A program made the position numbers and the translations under genes. A DNA stretch of 64,000 bases. Source: JAHDNZ01 sp036721855. GTDB taxonomy: Bacteria; Bacillota; DTU065. Where the stretch lies: assembly GCA_036721855.1 (NCBI GenBank), contig DAIMKF010000002.1, positions 1-64,000 of the forward strand, given 5' to 3'. Positions 26,664-36,500 of the stretch are shown here, piece by piece. Position 1 is the stretch's first letter, and every line of letters begins with the position of its first letter. Below the pieces are notes generated by a model. That model was not told where the DNA came from. It was given only the letters and a program-made list of their open reading frames with translations, and made no database searches.

Positions 26664-27314
26664 TCAATACTCGCCCATATCACGGAGTTTTTTCAAAACT
26701 GCGACATAATCATGTGATTTGCCGTTGTAGGTTTCGGGGTTTATAGGATAATGCACGTTGTAAAGATAACCGCTTGCACCGTATCGGCCCTGCACCGATT
26801 CATCCAAATGCGTTTCATCCATGCAGATATTCGTAACTTCAAGGCACATCAAAACGTGGCTACTACCTTCAATAATCTCGCGCTCCCATAAATAACGGCA
26901 CTCAAGAATAAGAAAACACTCTTTTATGCGTGGTGCGTTTACTGTAGTTGCGGATTCTACTGTTAAGCCAGAAGTGGTGATTTCGTCCGCTTCCCACTGG
27001 TTGTTGTCGATGGTGTCTAAGCAACGGTCGTAAACATCGGCGGATGGAAAATTCAGCACGCAAACGCCGGTATCCTTAACGGTTTTATACATGTGCCCCG
27101 CTTTGTTAACACTTGATAGAATAGCATAAAAGCCTTTTTCACTGCCGTTAAAGCAAGCCCACGATTGCAAACAGGCATTGGGCTTGCCGTTAGCTTTGAA
27201 AGACGTAACTACAAATAGCGGCGCTGGAATCGCCGTCACAAAATCCATCCACGAAAAGCCGTAGGTTTGCATATTCGCCATTGACGGTGGTATGGTGGAA
27301 TACTCTTTTTTCAT
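26664..27314 (-). CDS. Flavin reductase (DIM6/NTAB) family protein
   Basis: 216 aa FMN-binding split-barrel protein: TAIPAPLFVVTSFKANGKPNACLQSWACF, FYAILSSVNKAGHMYKTVKDTGVCVLNF, then ECRYLWEREIIEGSSHVLMCLEV. The family binds FMN and reduces flavins or other small substrates. The ATG overlaps the DUF3795 stop by 4 nt (ATGA), so translation is coupled. Base composition is richer in GC than the surrounding genes, suggesting acquisition. Confidence 0.85.
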   Translation of the reverse strand: MKKEYSTIPPSMANMQTYGFSWMDFVTAIPAPLFVVTSFKANGKPNACLQSWACFNGSEKGFYAILSSVNKAGHMYKTVKDTGVCVLNFPSADVYDRCLDTIDNNQWEADEITTSGLTVESATTVNAPRIKECFLILECRYLWEREIIEGSSHVLMCLEVTNICMDETHLDESVQGRYGASGYLYNVHYPINPETYNGKSHDYVAVLKKLRDMGEY

Positions 27315-27562
27315 GATTTCTCCACCAACACTCGCAGATTATCAATGCGCTCTGTACCTTCGTTTGCAGCCCATTCTTGTAACATTTCACACGGGAATTC
27401 TCCACATTTTCCGCAATGGGAGTGTCCTTTGTCGGAAGCGCAAGTGTATAAATCGCACTTGCCCCAGAAGGGATTTCCTTTTTGTGCATGACAACCTGGG
27501 CAGTTTTGTTCAACTGTGAATTTACAAGCAACGCAATCAAGGCCGCAACTAGACAGGTTCAT
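27311..27562 (-). CDS. DUF3795 cysteine-rich small protein
   Basis: 83 aa from the ATG at 27562 (GGGGAGG box), which overlaps the preceding stop in a TGATG junction; an upstream in-frame start at 27604 would overlap further. Cysteines form a DUF3795-like pattern: CGLDCVACKF, CPGCHAQKG, KCDLYTCA, HCGKCGEFPCEML. It probably binds zinc or another metal. The molecular role is not known. Confidence 0.82.
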   Translation of the reverse strand: MNLSSCGLDCVACKFTVEQNCPGCHAQKGNPFWGKCDLYTCASDKGHSHCGKCGEFPCEMLQEWAANEGTERIDNLRVLVEKS

Positions 27563-28593
27563 CACAATTCCTCCCCTAAATACCGTTTCGGTGGCTGACA
27601 CCATGAGCAGATGGCTTGAACCGCTGCTATAATTTCATCTTTCCTTGCAGCTGCTTCATCGGCGGGCAAATCAAGCATCACATCCTCCAACTCTGGCGTG
27701 TAGCGGAATTTGCCTACAACCGCACCTTTAAATTCACCGTCAATCAGTAGGTAATACAGCGTATCGGGATATGCATGTTGGTACTTCTCTTTCAAAATAT
27801 GCTCGTGTGCTTTGACCAGAAAGTCATTGCGGTGCATGGCGTATACGGACTTTGGCAGTTCGGCAGTGTAGTCTTTCATCAATTCTGTGTCGGGTTGCAG
27901 GATATACCCGCCGCCTAACTCCACCAAAACACCCTCGTCAACCAGTGCAGTCACCGCCGCTTTAATATCCTTGATGGGCAGCTTAAAATAGGATCTGGCC
28001 ATATCTAAGTCAAACCACACCAGCCGGAAGGAAAACCGCTGCAGCAAGATCTTCAGCGCACAGCTGCGGGAATACCGGTTCAAATCCACGTCTGGGAACA
28101 TCTCGTCAAAACGGTACCAGCCCCGGTCATCTTGCCCTTCGTTCTGGTCTTCGTAAATTAAAAACGCCTCCTGCAAACGGTGGAGCGCGGGTGTGATCTC
28201 CTTGACTAACATCCCGGTGGATTCTTTCATCTGCTGGATGTTCATTGGTCCCTCACGCTCAATTAGTTCCAGTAAAACGGACTGCCGCTCACTAGGCTTG
28301 CCTAGCGGCTTGGTGTAGGCGCAGGCAAACAGCTCCAAATCCTCCGCCATAATCCAGCCAATATTTCCGCCCATCAGCCTCACCTTAACAAGTGAGCGCC
28401 CGGCTTGCCGCTTGCGGTTGTACTCCATGTCGTTGAAATTAACACGGTAGGTCAGAGTGGGAGGGTCTCCAAAGCCATTCCAATAGACGTTGTAACCAGG
28501 CGACAGATCGCGGTAAAGGCCTCTGTATTCACACTCGCCAGCCAGACAGGTTAGGTGCTGCCGTTTCATCCTCAGAGGAATATATGTACTCAT
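27562..28593 (-). CDS. AlkZ/YcaQ-like winged-helix protein
   Basis: 343 aa from the ATG at 28593 (AAGGAG box 9 nt upstream). The central part has winged-helix features (MNIQQMKESTGMLVKEITPALHRLQEAFLIYED and IKDIKAAVTALVDEGVLVELGGGYILQ) in the arrangement of the AlkZ/YcaQ interstrand crosslink DNA glycosylase superfamily. The catalytic QxQ motif of true AlkZ is not obvious, so it may be one of the non-glycosylase relatives. It is the first gene of a tightly overlapping operon with DUF3795 and the flavin reductase; the function of the set is unknown. Confidence 0.65.
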   Translation of the reverse strand: MSTYIPLRMKRQHLTCLAGECEYRGLYRDLSPGYNVYWNGFGDPPTLTYRVNFNDMEYNRKRQAGRSLVKVRLMGGNIGWIMAEDLELFACAYTKPLGKPSERQSVLLELIEREGPMNIQQMKESTGMLVKEITPALHRLQEAFLIYEDQNEGQDDRGWYRFDEMFPDVDLNRYSRSCALKILLQRFSFRLVWFDLDMARSYFKLPIKDIKAAVTALVDEGVLVELGGGYILQPDTELMKDYTAELPKSVYAMHRNDFLVKAHEHILKEKYQHAYPDTLYYLLIDGEFKGAVVGKFRYTPELEDVMLDLPADEAAARKDEIIAAVQAICSWCQPPKRYLGEEL

Positions 28594-28699
28594 CACCACT
28601 CACTCCTTCTTAAATAAGCAGTCTTTCAATCTCTTTTTCATTGAAAAATAAAGGAATCCATCGGGTTTACCAGAAAAATCTGTTCAAGGGGTGAAGGAC

Positions 28700-29458
28700 A
28701 TGTCAATATTTTCGGCTTTTTGTCAAAATGAAATTGAACCGCTTTTAAATAAATTTGAGGCTAGGGTTGGTTTGGCTTTGCTTTTTCAATCAGAAAGCTA
28801 CCAATACCATGCCGAAAAAGTCTTTTCAGCTGCCTCTACCATCAAAGTCCCCTTATTAATTACAGGCTTAAAGAAAGATCCCTCTTCTCTAATTAATTCT
28901 CCTTTACCAAAAACCAGTGGTTCTTCGCTGTTGGAATATTTTACCGGTTCACACACATATTCTCTCCATGATCTTCTCTTAGCCATGATCTCTATCAGTG
29001 ATAACTCAGCCACGAATGCGGTGATTGATTTTTTAGGCGGAACTGACAAGATAAAACAGGAGTTTTCAGAGTTAGGTCTTGTAAAGACTAAACTCCAACG
29101 AAAAATGATGGATTTTGAAGCTAAAGAAATAGGTTTAGACAATACCGCCACTCCACTAGAGATGGTGACCTTACTTTCTCAGCTTACACCTAATCATTTA
29201 GCTAAAGTACGTTATTATTTAGCTAAACAACTTTTGAGTGAAGGACTAGGTTTTTTCTTAGAAGAAGATGCTGTCGAACACAAAACCGGTTCCCTCTATA
29301 CGGTCTTTAATGATGTCGGCCTGATGAAATTAGACCAGCAGTTACTTGTCTATGCTTACTACAGTGAAGAAGTAAATATTGGCGAAAGTATTGTTCTTGC
29401 GGGTAAGATCGGACAAGCAATTAAAAGGTGGTTTGAAAATGAATATCACTCAAGCTAG
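28700..29458 (+). CDS. Class A beta-lactamase-like serine hydrolase
   Basis: 252 aa from the ATG at 28700 (GGGGTGA box); a GTG three codons earlier is less well placed. It has the three active-site motifs of penicillin-recognising enzymes: SxxK in AASTIKVPLLI, SDN in ISDNSATNAVID, and KTG in VEHKTGSLYTVF. No signal peptide is evident, which is unusual for a beta-lactamase and points to an intracellular peptidase or murein-peptide role. The gene overlaps the epimerase gene by 20 nt, so they are translationally coupled. Confidence 0.82.
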   Translation: MSIFSAFCQNEIEPLLNKFEARVGLALLFQSESYQYHAEKVFSAASTIKVPLLITGLKKDPSSLINSPLPKTSGSSLLEYFTGSHTYSLHDLLLAMISISDNSATNAVIDFLGGTDKIKQEFSELGLVKTKLQRKMMDFEAKEIGLDNTATPLEMVTLLSQLTPNHLAKVRYYLAKQLLSEGLGFFLEEDAVEHKTGSLYTVFNDVGLMKLDQQLLVYAYYSEEVNIGESIVLAGKIGQAIKRWFENEYHSS

Positions 29459-30539
29459 AGTCTATTCTCTTAGCGTTCCCAAAAAAACCGTTTTTAAGGT
29501 AGCCTATGCTTCTAGAAATGCGGCTGAAAGCATTATTGTCTGTCTTAAAACTGCTTCAGGTTTAGAAGGCTTTGGTGAAGCAGTTCCGGTTAAGGAAGTA
29601 ACCGGAGAAATAAAGGTCGAGGTCTATCAAAAGTTAACGGCTTTCTGTAAAAAGTTAGTGGGTACTGATTTGACTAACTATGAAGAAATTCTTAATGAGG
29701 CAAGCTTGACCTTCTTTAATATGCCGTCCGCTCTGGCCGCACTTGATGCAGCCCTTTGGGATCTAAAAGGTCAGCAATTAAAGAAGCCTCTTTTTGAGAT
29801 CTGGGGAAATGCAAAAGAGTTCTGTATTGCAAGCCTTAGTCTAGGTATCTTATCTCTCCCTGAAACCCTTAATGAAACAGCTAAGTATCTTAACTTAGGC
29901 CTTTCACATTTAAAATACAAAATTGGACTTAACCCCGAAGATGACATAAAACGGATAAAAGCCATCAGAGCTGCTTTTCCACAAATAACTATCTATCTGG
30001 ATGCCAATCAGGGGTATAGTGTTAAAGATGCTCTTTGGGTTATCGATAGCTTAAAAGACTGCCAAATCGAATTTATGGAACAACCGGTAGCTAAAAATGA
30101 TTTGCCAGGACTTTTAACGGTGGCCAGTCTTTCTCCCTTTCCAATTGTAGCCGACGAGAGTATCCAAGGTCCGGAAAGCTTACTAAAACTATTAAACATA
30201 GGTCATATTCCTATGATTAATATTAAATTAATGAAATGTGGTGGCCCGACAAATGCACTTAAAATGATGTCCCTAGCCGAAAAAGCCGATGTCTCGGTTA
30301 TGATTGGTTGCATGATTGAAACACGCCTGGGTATAACTACCGGTCTCCATGTGGCACAGTCACAAGATATTGTTCATTATATTGATCTTGATGGCTGCTT
30401 TGATCTTAAAGTTGATATTGTATCCTCTGGCGGTGCCATCATAAAAGATGGTAAAGAATTTGTAACAAAAGGACCTGGTTTGGGTTTGAAATTAAATAAG
30501 GAACTTGTCTTATCACTTGCTGATAGTAAAATTACATAG
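29439..30539 (+). CDS. ykfB: Dipeptide (L-Ala-D/L-Glu) epimerase, enolase superfamily
   Basis: 366 aa from the ATG at 29439 (AAAGGTGG box). Enolase-superfamily residues of the AE-epimerase type: the KxK base in LSHLKYKIGL, metal ligands in YLDANQGYS, FMEQPV and VADES, then the second Lys base in INIKLMKCGG. It converts L-Ala-D-Glu from peptidoglycan to L-Ala-L-Glu. It is clustered with an NlpC/P60 peptidase, as YkfB and YkfC are in Bacillus, supporting murein-peptide salvage. Confidence 0.88.
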   Translation: MNITQARVYSLSVPKKTVFKVAYASRNAAESIIVCLKTASGLEGFGEAVPVKEVTGEIKVEVYQKLTAFCKKLVGTDLTNYEEILNEASLTFFNMPSALAALDAALWDLKGQQLKKPLFEIWGNAKEFCIASLSLGILSLPETLNETAKYLNLGLSHLKYKIGLNPEDDIKRIKAIRAAFPQITIYLDANQGYSVKDALWVIDSLKDCQIEFMEQPVAKNDLPGLLTVASLSPFPIVADESIQGPESLLKLLNIGHIPMINIKLMKCGGPTNALKMMSLAEKADVSVMIGCMIETRLGITTGLHVAQSQDIVHYIDLDGCFDLKVDIVSSGGAIIKDGKEFVTKGPGLGLKLNKELVLSLADSKIT

Positions 30540-30550
30540 GAGGGTTAAAA

Positions 30551-31342
30551 ATGCCTATTTTTAAAGATCCTGTAGTAAAGCTTCTCCAATCTCCTGAAGT
30601 TGGAGCGGAAACAGTCACCGAAGGCAAGATGGGTGAAAGAGTCGAGATAATGAAAGATCTTGGAACCTTTTGTGAAGTTCGCACCCTCTGGGATAACTAC
30701 CCCGGTTTTGTGCAAAGAGAAAAGCTACTGGATTTAGACTGGCAAGTTAAAGCTCCTCTCATAACAGCTTCACTCTCTACTTGTGTCTATGAGGAAGGAA
30801 GAGTTCAATCAGCTCTGCTTTGCATTCTCCCTTTAGGAATTAAAGTAAAACCATTAAGTGATAGCCTTGATGAGAGATGGATAAAGGTGGAACTACCTTC
30901 TAGAACTACCGGCTTTATCCAAAAAGGAGATCTTGTTTGTGCCAGCAAACTAAGGTTTGATTCTATCCCCCAACTAAGAGCAAGTCTTATTGCCTGGGCA
31001 ATTAAATTTGAAAATGCCGTCCCTTATATCTGGGGTGGTGGTTCATCGTTTGGCACTGATTGCTCTGGTTTTGTCCAGCACCTGTATCGCTTGCATAATT
31101 TACCTTTGGAAAGAGATGCTTCCCAGCAAGGCTTAGGAAGATTCCTAAGCAATATAAAAAGAGCAGAGGTTTTACCAGGTGATTTGCTCTTTTTCACCAA
31201 TTTTAGCCATGTTGGTATAGCTCTGTCTCATTTTTCGTTTATACATGCCACAACTGAGCCTCGACCTGTTGTACAAGTATCCCAGATAGATGATCCTAAC
31301 TGGCTAAAAAAAACCATCCAATATAGTCGTTATAAATTTTAA
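30551..31342 (+). CDS. ykfC: NlpC/P60 gamma-D-glutamyl dipeptidyl-peptidase (YkfC-like)
   Basis: 263 aa. Two SH3-like segments occupy residues 1-135. The NlpC/P60 domain follows: catalytic Cys in FGTDCSGFVQHLY, His in NFSHVGIAL, and a third polar residue near SFIHATTE. No signal peptide, so it acts in the cytoplasm as YkfC does, cutting the gamma-D-Glu-diamino acid bond of imported murein peptides to feed the epimerase. An AGGAGGG box lies 7 nt upstream. It is the last gene of the three-gene operon. Confidence 0.88.
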   Translation: MPIFKDPVVKLLQSPEVGAETVTEGKMGERVEIMKDLGTFCEVRTLWDNYPGFVQREKLLDLDWQVKAPLITASLSTCVYEEGRVQSALLCILPLGIKVKPLSDSLDERWIKVELPSRTTGFIQKGDLVCASKLRFDSIPQLRASLIAWAIKFENAVPYIWGGGSSFGTDCSGFVQHLYRLHNLPLERDASQQGLGRFLSNIKRAEVLPGDLLFFTNFSHVGIALSHFSFIHATTEPRPVVQVSQIDDPNWLKKTIQYSRYKF

Positions 31343-31369
31343 GGATCTCGTAAAAACGAGATCCTTTTT
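31341..31369 (+). terminator. Intrinsic terminator of the murein-peptide operon
   Basis: AAGGATCTCGT and ACGAGATCCTT form an 11-bp stem with a short A-loop and a TTTTT tail directly after the stop. Confidence 0.9.
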
Positions 31370-31390
31370 CCATCAATAAGCTTTATAAAA

Positions 31391-32146
31391 TTAGTCTTTT
31401 GCTTTAGTTCTTGCCCGTAGAAAATAAGCGCCTATTGCACCTAGAACAAAAAGAAGGAATCCGTAAAAACTCCACTTTGGCCACAAAGCCGGTAGTGACC
31501 CTAAGATAAGACCTACAATAAGCCCCATGGTCCTTGTCCTTTGTTTGGTAAGCAAGTAGCTAATAAAACTAGCAAAAATGCCAAATCCCAAAATGACTCC
31601 TATACCAAAGGGCAAAAGAATATAGAGATCAAATACTGTAACAGCATGGATCACCTCATCATAGATACCAAGAAGCACTAATGACATTGCACCACTGATT
31701 CCGGGAAGGATCATGGCTCCTGTAGAGATGAAGCCTCCCAGAAAATAGAGAGGAAACTGCACTGACTTCCACCTAATGCCTATCTCGATATTGGTCATAA
31801 AATAAGAAATCAAAAGGCCCAAAATAAGCCAGGTTAAACTTGCTCTGTTATAAACTTGCTCTTTTTTAATTAGAATTAGAGTTGAAATAGCAATTAAACC
31901 CAGCAAAAAACTTAAAACTTCATTTGGATAGGATTCAAACAGATAAGAGGTTAGAAAAGATGTGGAAATAATCCCCACAGCTATACCTGCTCCGACTGGT
32001 AAAAGATATCTCCAGTCCATTTTTTTTATGGCTTGAACAAGATCATCGTAGATGCCTAAAACAAGGGCAATAGTACCACCACTTATCCCCGGTAAAGTAT
32101 TAGCCATACCGATGGGCAAGCCCTTTAGAAAATAATTCCCCATCAT
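31391..32146 (-). CDS. DUF368 family membrane protein
   Basis: 251 aa with about eight membrane helices. The repeated motif GMANTLPGISGGTIALVLGIYDDLV (residues 13-37) and GAMILPGISGAMSLVLLGIYDEVI (about 140-163) is the internal duplication diagnostic of DUF368. Members have been proposed to act in undecaprenyl phosphate translocation, but I treat this as uncertain here. It is downstream of the dipeptidase on the same strand. Confidence 0.88.
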   Translation of the reverse strand: MMGNYFLKGLPIGMANTLPGISGGTIALVLGIYDDLVQAIKKMDWRYLLPVGAGIAVGIISTSFLTSYLFESYPNEVLSFLLGLIAISTLILIKKEQVYNRASLTWLILGLLISYFMTNIEIGIRWKSVQFPLYFLGGFISTGAMILPGISGAMSLVLLGIYDEVIHAVTVFDLYILLPFGIGVILGFGIFASFISYLLTKQRTRTMGLIVGLILGSLPALWPKWSFYGFLLFVLGAIGAYFLRARTKAKD

Positions 32147-32166
32147 TTTCCCCCCCCACGTTATCT

Positions 32167-33540
32167 CTACTGTGCTAACAGATAGATGGCATAGGCGTAG
32201 ATAAGGGTCATTTTCTCTAACGATTCCAGACTTATTCTCTCATTAGCTTTGTGGGCTAGCATGGGTTCTCCGGGAAATTCCGCTCCAAAAGCAACAGTGT
32301 TAGGAATAGCCTTGGCATAAGTTCCTCCTCCGATGGCCATAAGCTTAGGTTCTTCCCCAGTAACTTCCTGATATGCCTTTTGTAGGTTTTGGATTAGTGG
32401 GTGCTTAGCATCTACAAGTAATGGCGCCTTGGTATAATCTCCTCCTACTGAAAGAGCTTTGATTTCTAAGCTATTGGGCAAGTGCTTTTTAATTTCTGCC
32501 ATAATCTGTTCTATTGTAATGCCAAAGGGGTAGCGAATATCTACACTGACTCGGCATTCTTTTTCATTAATACGCAGGATACCTGGATTCCAGGAAAGCT
32601 TACCGGCTATCTCGTGCTGGTAGTTTATTTTGAGTGGAGCTCCATCTGAGGTTTGACCGAGCTTGGCAAAAAATTCAACAAGTGGATGCTTTATGCCAGA
32701 TGCAAAAAGCCCAATTAGAAGATCTACTATCGCATTGTGGCCGTCTTTGGGAGTCGAACCATGAGCTTCAATTCCTTTAGCCCAGACATAGTTACCACTA
32801 TCTACTTTTTGATTTATGGTTTTGGCAACCTCGGTGTGAGTTATACTTTCTAAAGGTTTACTTATTTTTAGTCCTTGAGGTATTCTTGCATAAGCTCTGT
32901 TGGGGACTACATTGATTCTTTCTCCACCATAGGCCCAAAATTTATCTGTCAGATCTCCGGTGATCTCTAAACGCAAGATCCCCTTTTCACTTTGAATAAT
33001 TGGAAACTGACCATCTGGTGTAAAGCCATAGGTTGGTTTTTCTTCACTGGCAAAATAGGCATTCATACATTTCCAATTAGTTTCTTCGGCTGTACCAATA
33101 ATTGTCCGGATGCGTTTTCTAGGCAAAAAACCAAGATTCATCAAAGCTTTTTGCGCATAAAGACAAGCTAGGGTTGGTCCTTTATTATCGATGGCACCGC
33201 GACCCCACAGATAACCATTTTCCACTTTGCCACTGAACGGATCGCAAGACCAACCGGCCCCTGCGGGTACTACATCGATATGTCCGAGGATCCCAAGTAT
33301 CGTCTCTCCTTCACCCCACTGGGCATGACCGGCTACGTTTTGGATGTTTTTAAAAGTAAAACCCAGGTCCTTAGCCATTTTTTCGACAGCTCTAAGGGCT
33401 TGATAACATCCTTCACCCTGTGGTTTTTCTGCGGACATTGTTAAAGGATCTTCAACACTAGGTATTTCAACTAGATCACTGATACTTTTAATTAATTCCG
33501 GCATCAGGTCTTTTACTTCAGCTTTCAGTTTGTTAAGCAT
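32167..33540 (-). CDS. pepV: M20 family dipeptidase (PepV/Sapep-like)
   Basis: 457 aa. Metal-binding motifs of the M20 family: GILGHIDVVPAGAGW, WGRGAIDNKGPTLA, GTAEETNWKCMNAYF, and the C-terminal GGGTYAKAIPNTVAFG and HKANERIS. The PepV group cleaves a broad range of dipeptides with Zn or Mn. It sits next to the DUF368 and YhaNO genes. With the peptide importer at 52-58 kb it fits peptide utilisation. Confidence 0.9.
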   Translation of the reverse strand: MLNKLKAEVKDLMPELIKSISDLVEIPSVEDPLTMSAEKPQGEGCYQALRAVEKMAKDLGFTFKNIQNVAGHAQWGEGETILGILGHIDVVPAGAGWSCDPFSGKVENGYLWGRGAIDNKGPTLACLYAQKALMNLGFLPRKRIRTIIGTAEETNWKCMNAYFASEEKPTYGFTPDGQFPIIQSEKGILRLEITGDLTDKFWAYGGERINVVPNRAYARIPQGLKISKPLESITHTEVAKTINQKVDSGNYVWAKGIEAHGSTPKDGHNAIVDLLIGLFASGIKHPLVEFFAKLGQTSDGAPLKINYQHEIAGKLSWNPGILRINEKECRVSVDIRYPFGITIEQIMAEIKKHLPNSLEIKALSVGGDYTKAPLLVDAKHPLIQNLQKAYQEVTGEEPKLMAIGGGTYAKAIPNTVAFGAEFPGEPMLAHKANERISLESLEKMTLIYAYAIYLLAQ

Positions 33541-33561
33541 TTTAATCCCCCCAATTGAAAT

Positions 33562-36500
33562 TTAGTTAGTTAATTCGATTTTAGTTAGACTATAGTTAAT
33601 CTTATTATCCTCACAAATATCGATTAAATGAGGTTGACAGGTAAAAAACAGTACCTGGTGCATCTCTAAGCTAGAAAGAATCTGAAGGGTACTATTTGTT
33701 CTAATGGGATCAAAGTTTACCAAGATATCATCAAAAACAAGGGGCAGCGAAAACTGGTGCTTAGCAAATTCTTCAATCAAGCCTAATCGTAAACATAAAT
33801 ACAGCTGTTCTAAGGTGCCGCGACTTAACTCCTCGGGTTTTTTTATCTCCTGAGTATTAGTAATAACCTCGAAACGTTGTTCCATCAAGGGCGAGATAAC
33901 TCTTTGATAACGTTTAGCGGTTATGGCCTCAAAATATTTGGACGCTGTTTTTAAAACCCCAGGTTGTTTTTCTCTTTCATAAACTTGGCGAGCTTTCGTG
34001 ATTAGATACCTACATAATTCTATCTCAGACCATTTTTTAGCTACATTATTCAGTTTTTGACTAAGATCGATTTTTGTTAAAAGCAATTTCTCTGACTCAC
34101 TGCTCTTTTCTAACTGGCTCACCTTTTCTGCCAATCTACCTAAGGCTTCATTGATCTCTGTTTCTTTTTCTCTTAACTTAGTAAGTTCAGCACCGTTTTT
34201 ATTTTTCTTAAGCTCTAAAGTCTCATCACTGGCTTCAGATAGTTCTCGATAAAGGAGTTCTTTTTTCTCTTTGACTAAACTATTTAAATTGAACTCAATC
34301 TGGGCAATGTCTCTTTTAAACTGCTCTTTTTGGGTAGCTTTTTTAGCTAGTATTCTAAAGTCATCTACTGTTTTAACCTGACCTTTTTTTAAGAGAAGTG
34401 ATCGTTCCTTTTGTTTGGATTTAATTTTAGTATTAAATTCATTGATTTTAAAATCTAACTCTCCAATTATTTTAATTAGCTCATTCTTTTTCTTTAGAAT
34501 CTCTAGATTGCGTTTGAGTTGATTTTGCCAATCTAAGACTGCTAGGGCTACTTGAATTGGTTTTTCTAATTTTAAACTAAGAGCTAACTGTGCTACTTTA
34601 GCTTCAAATTCAGACAAGTTTTTGCCAAGCAAGTCTTTTTCTTTTTGTTTATTCTTCAGTTCTTCTGCTCTAGCTTGAAGTTCTCTGGCCGCACTTAGCC
34701 AGGCTAATATATTTAGAGGTTCTTTGAGAGGTAATTTATTTTTGCTTAAAAAACTCTCCCAATCTTCTTTAAGTTTTCCCGCTTTTTCTTTCTCTTCTTT
34801 TAAGCAGTTTGCCAGCAGAACCAGTTGATTTTCTAAAGCTTGTTTTTCACTCTCGATTTCTGTAAGCTTTTCAGTTAGCTTCTGCTTTTTAGTCCACTTT
34901 TCACCTTCTATAATCAGCTCTTCACCAAGTTTGGTCAAAGCCTCCGGTAAATCATCCCGGTCTAGATTGAGAATTCGTTCAGCTTGAACAAAATACTTTT
35001 GCTTTTCTTCTAATTCATTCTTTAAGCGAACTATTTCTTCCATCCTCTCAGTTTCTTCTACTTGCCATGCAGCAAGATCTCTTTTTTCCTGCTTTTTTAC
35101 GGCAAAATAACTTCTGAGATTATACGCCACAAAAATGAGTCCAAGTCCACCAAAATACCACTTATTAAGTACAAAAAAGTAACATGATAAGACTGTCATC
35201 AGTAGAGTCCCAATTAAAGAAACCCATTGATTGGCTGGAGTAGGCTTTGTCTTTGGTGCTTTAAGATCATCTATACGTTGTTTGAGATAATCTCGGCTTG
35301 GTGCCAGTTGTTTATAGGTATTATAAGCATCTTTGATTTGCAGGTAGTTATCCCTAACATCGATTGAATCCAAATCTATTTTGTGCTGCTTTTGGGTTAA
35401 ACTTAGAGTTTTAATTTCCTGGTTAGCTGTTTTATATTTGTCTTCGAGTTGTCTTATATGCTCTTGACTTTGGGCAAATTGCTCCTGATATTTACCTACT
35501 TCTTCGTTTAGTACATGTGAAAGCTGTAATTCCATCAAACTTTCCAAGTTGAACTCTTCACCAAGCTCACTTTGAATCCTTTTAGCAATAAGCTTTTTTT
35601 GCTCTTTAACTTTAAGCTCTGCATCACTGTAATTAATTTTCCACTCGTTATATTTACTCAATTCATTATTTATGGCTGTAATTTCTGCCTCATGATTAAT
35701 AATAGACTCATCTAGGTTTATTTGTACTAATTCTTCCTCTTGCTGCTTTTGTCTGTTTTTGATTGTCTCCAACTCTTCTTCACAAATTTTTAACTCTTTA
35801 ATCAAGATTTCAAAATCGTTTAGACTTTCTAAAGGAAATTGGTCGGGCACATTTAAATCCTTGATCATTTTCTCTTTGGCTGCTCTATCTTTCCAAAGTT
35901 GCCAGCCTTGGGTCAGCAAATTAAGCCAGTGTTTTTGATCTTCACTTTCTTTTATTTGTGCTGATAAAACTTGTAGTTCACTTTGAAAACTTGCCATCTC
36001 TGTCAGACAGGCATTGTATTCCTCGGGCTCTGAATTATACTTTTCGAGTTCAGTGTCTATCTTAACTAAAGCTGCCATTGTCTTGTTGATAACAGGCTTG
36101 GTAGCTGTTTTTTGCGGTGAATAGAGGTCTTTACTTTGTTTTTCTAAGATCTTTTCAATCGAAGAAAGAGGTAAATTTCCTGGGTATAATCCCCCGGAAT
36201 AAAGGAAGCTACTCACTTCGTCATCTTCCAAAGTTTTAATGGCCTGCAACTCTTCAAGCCCAAAAGCAAAAACATTCCGATAGACATTTTCGGTAATGGG
36301 ACCAAGCACATTTTCTAAAACCTCTTCGTTATGAGTTTTACCATCAATAAGAATCTCCAGATCACCTTTAAGAGTCTTGCCTTGCCTTCTAACAAGGCAC
36401 TCTCTGCCGTCATCTAGTTCCAATAGCAGATAACCATTTTGTACTGCTCCACTTGGCGGGTTAAATTTCTCACTACCTCTTGTAAAACCAAAAAGCACCC

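Noticed and set aside
26411..26746. 111-aa plus-strand frame near the flavin reductase end
   Set aside because: It overlaps the flavin reductase gene on the opposite strand, has no family features and no clear start signals.
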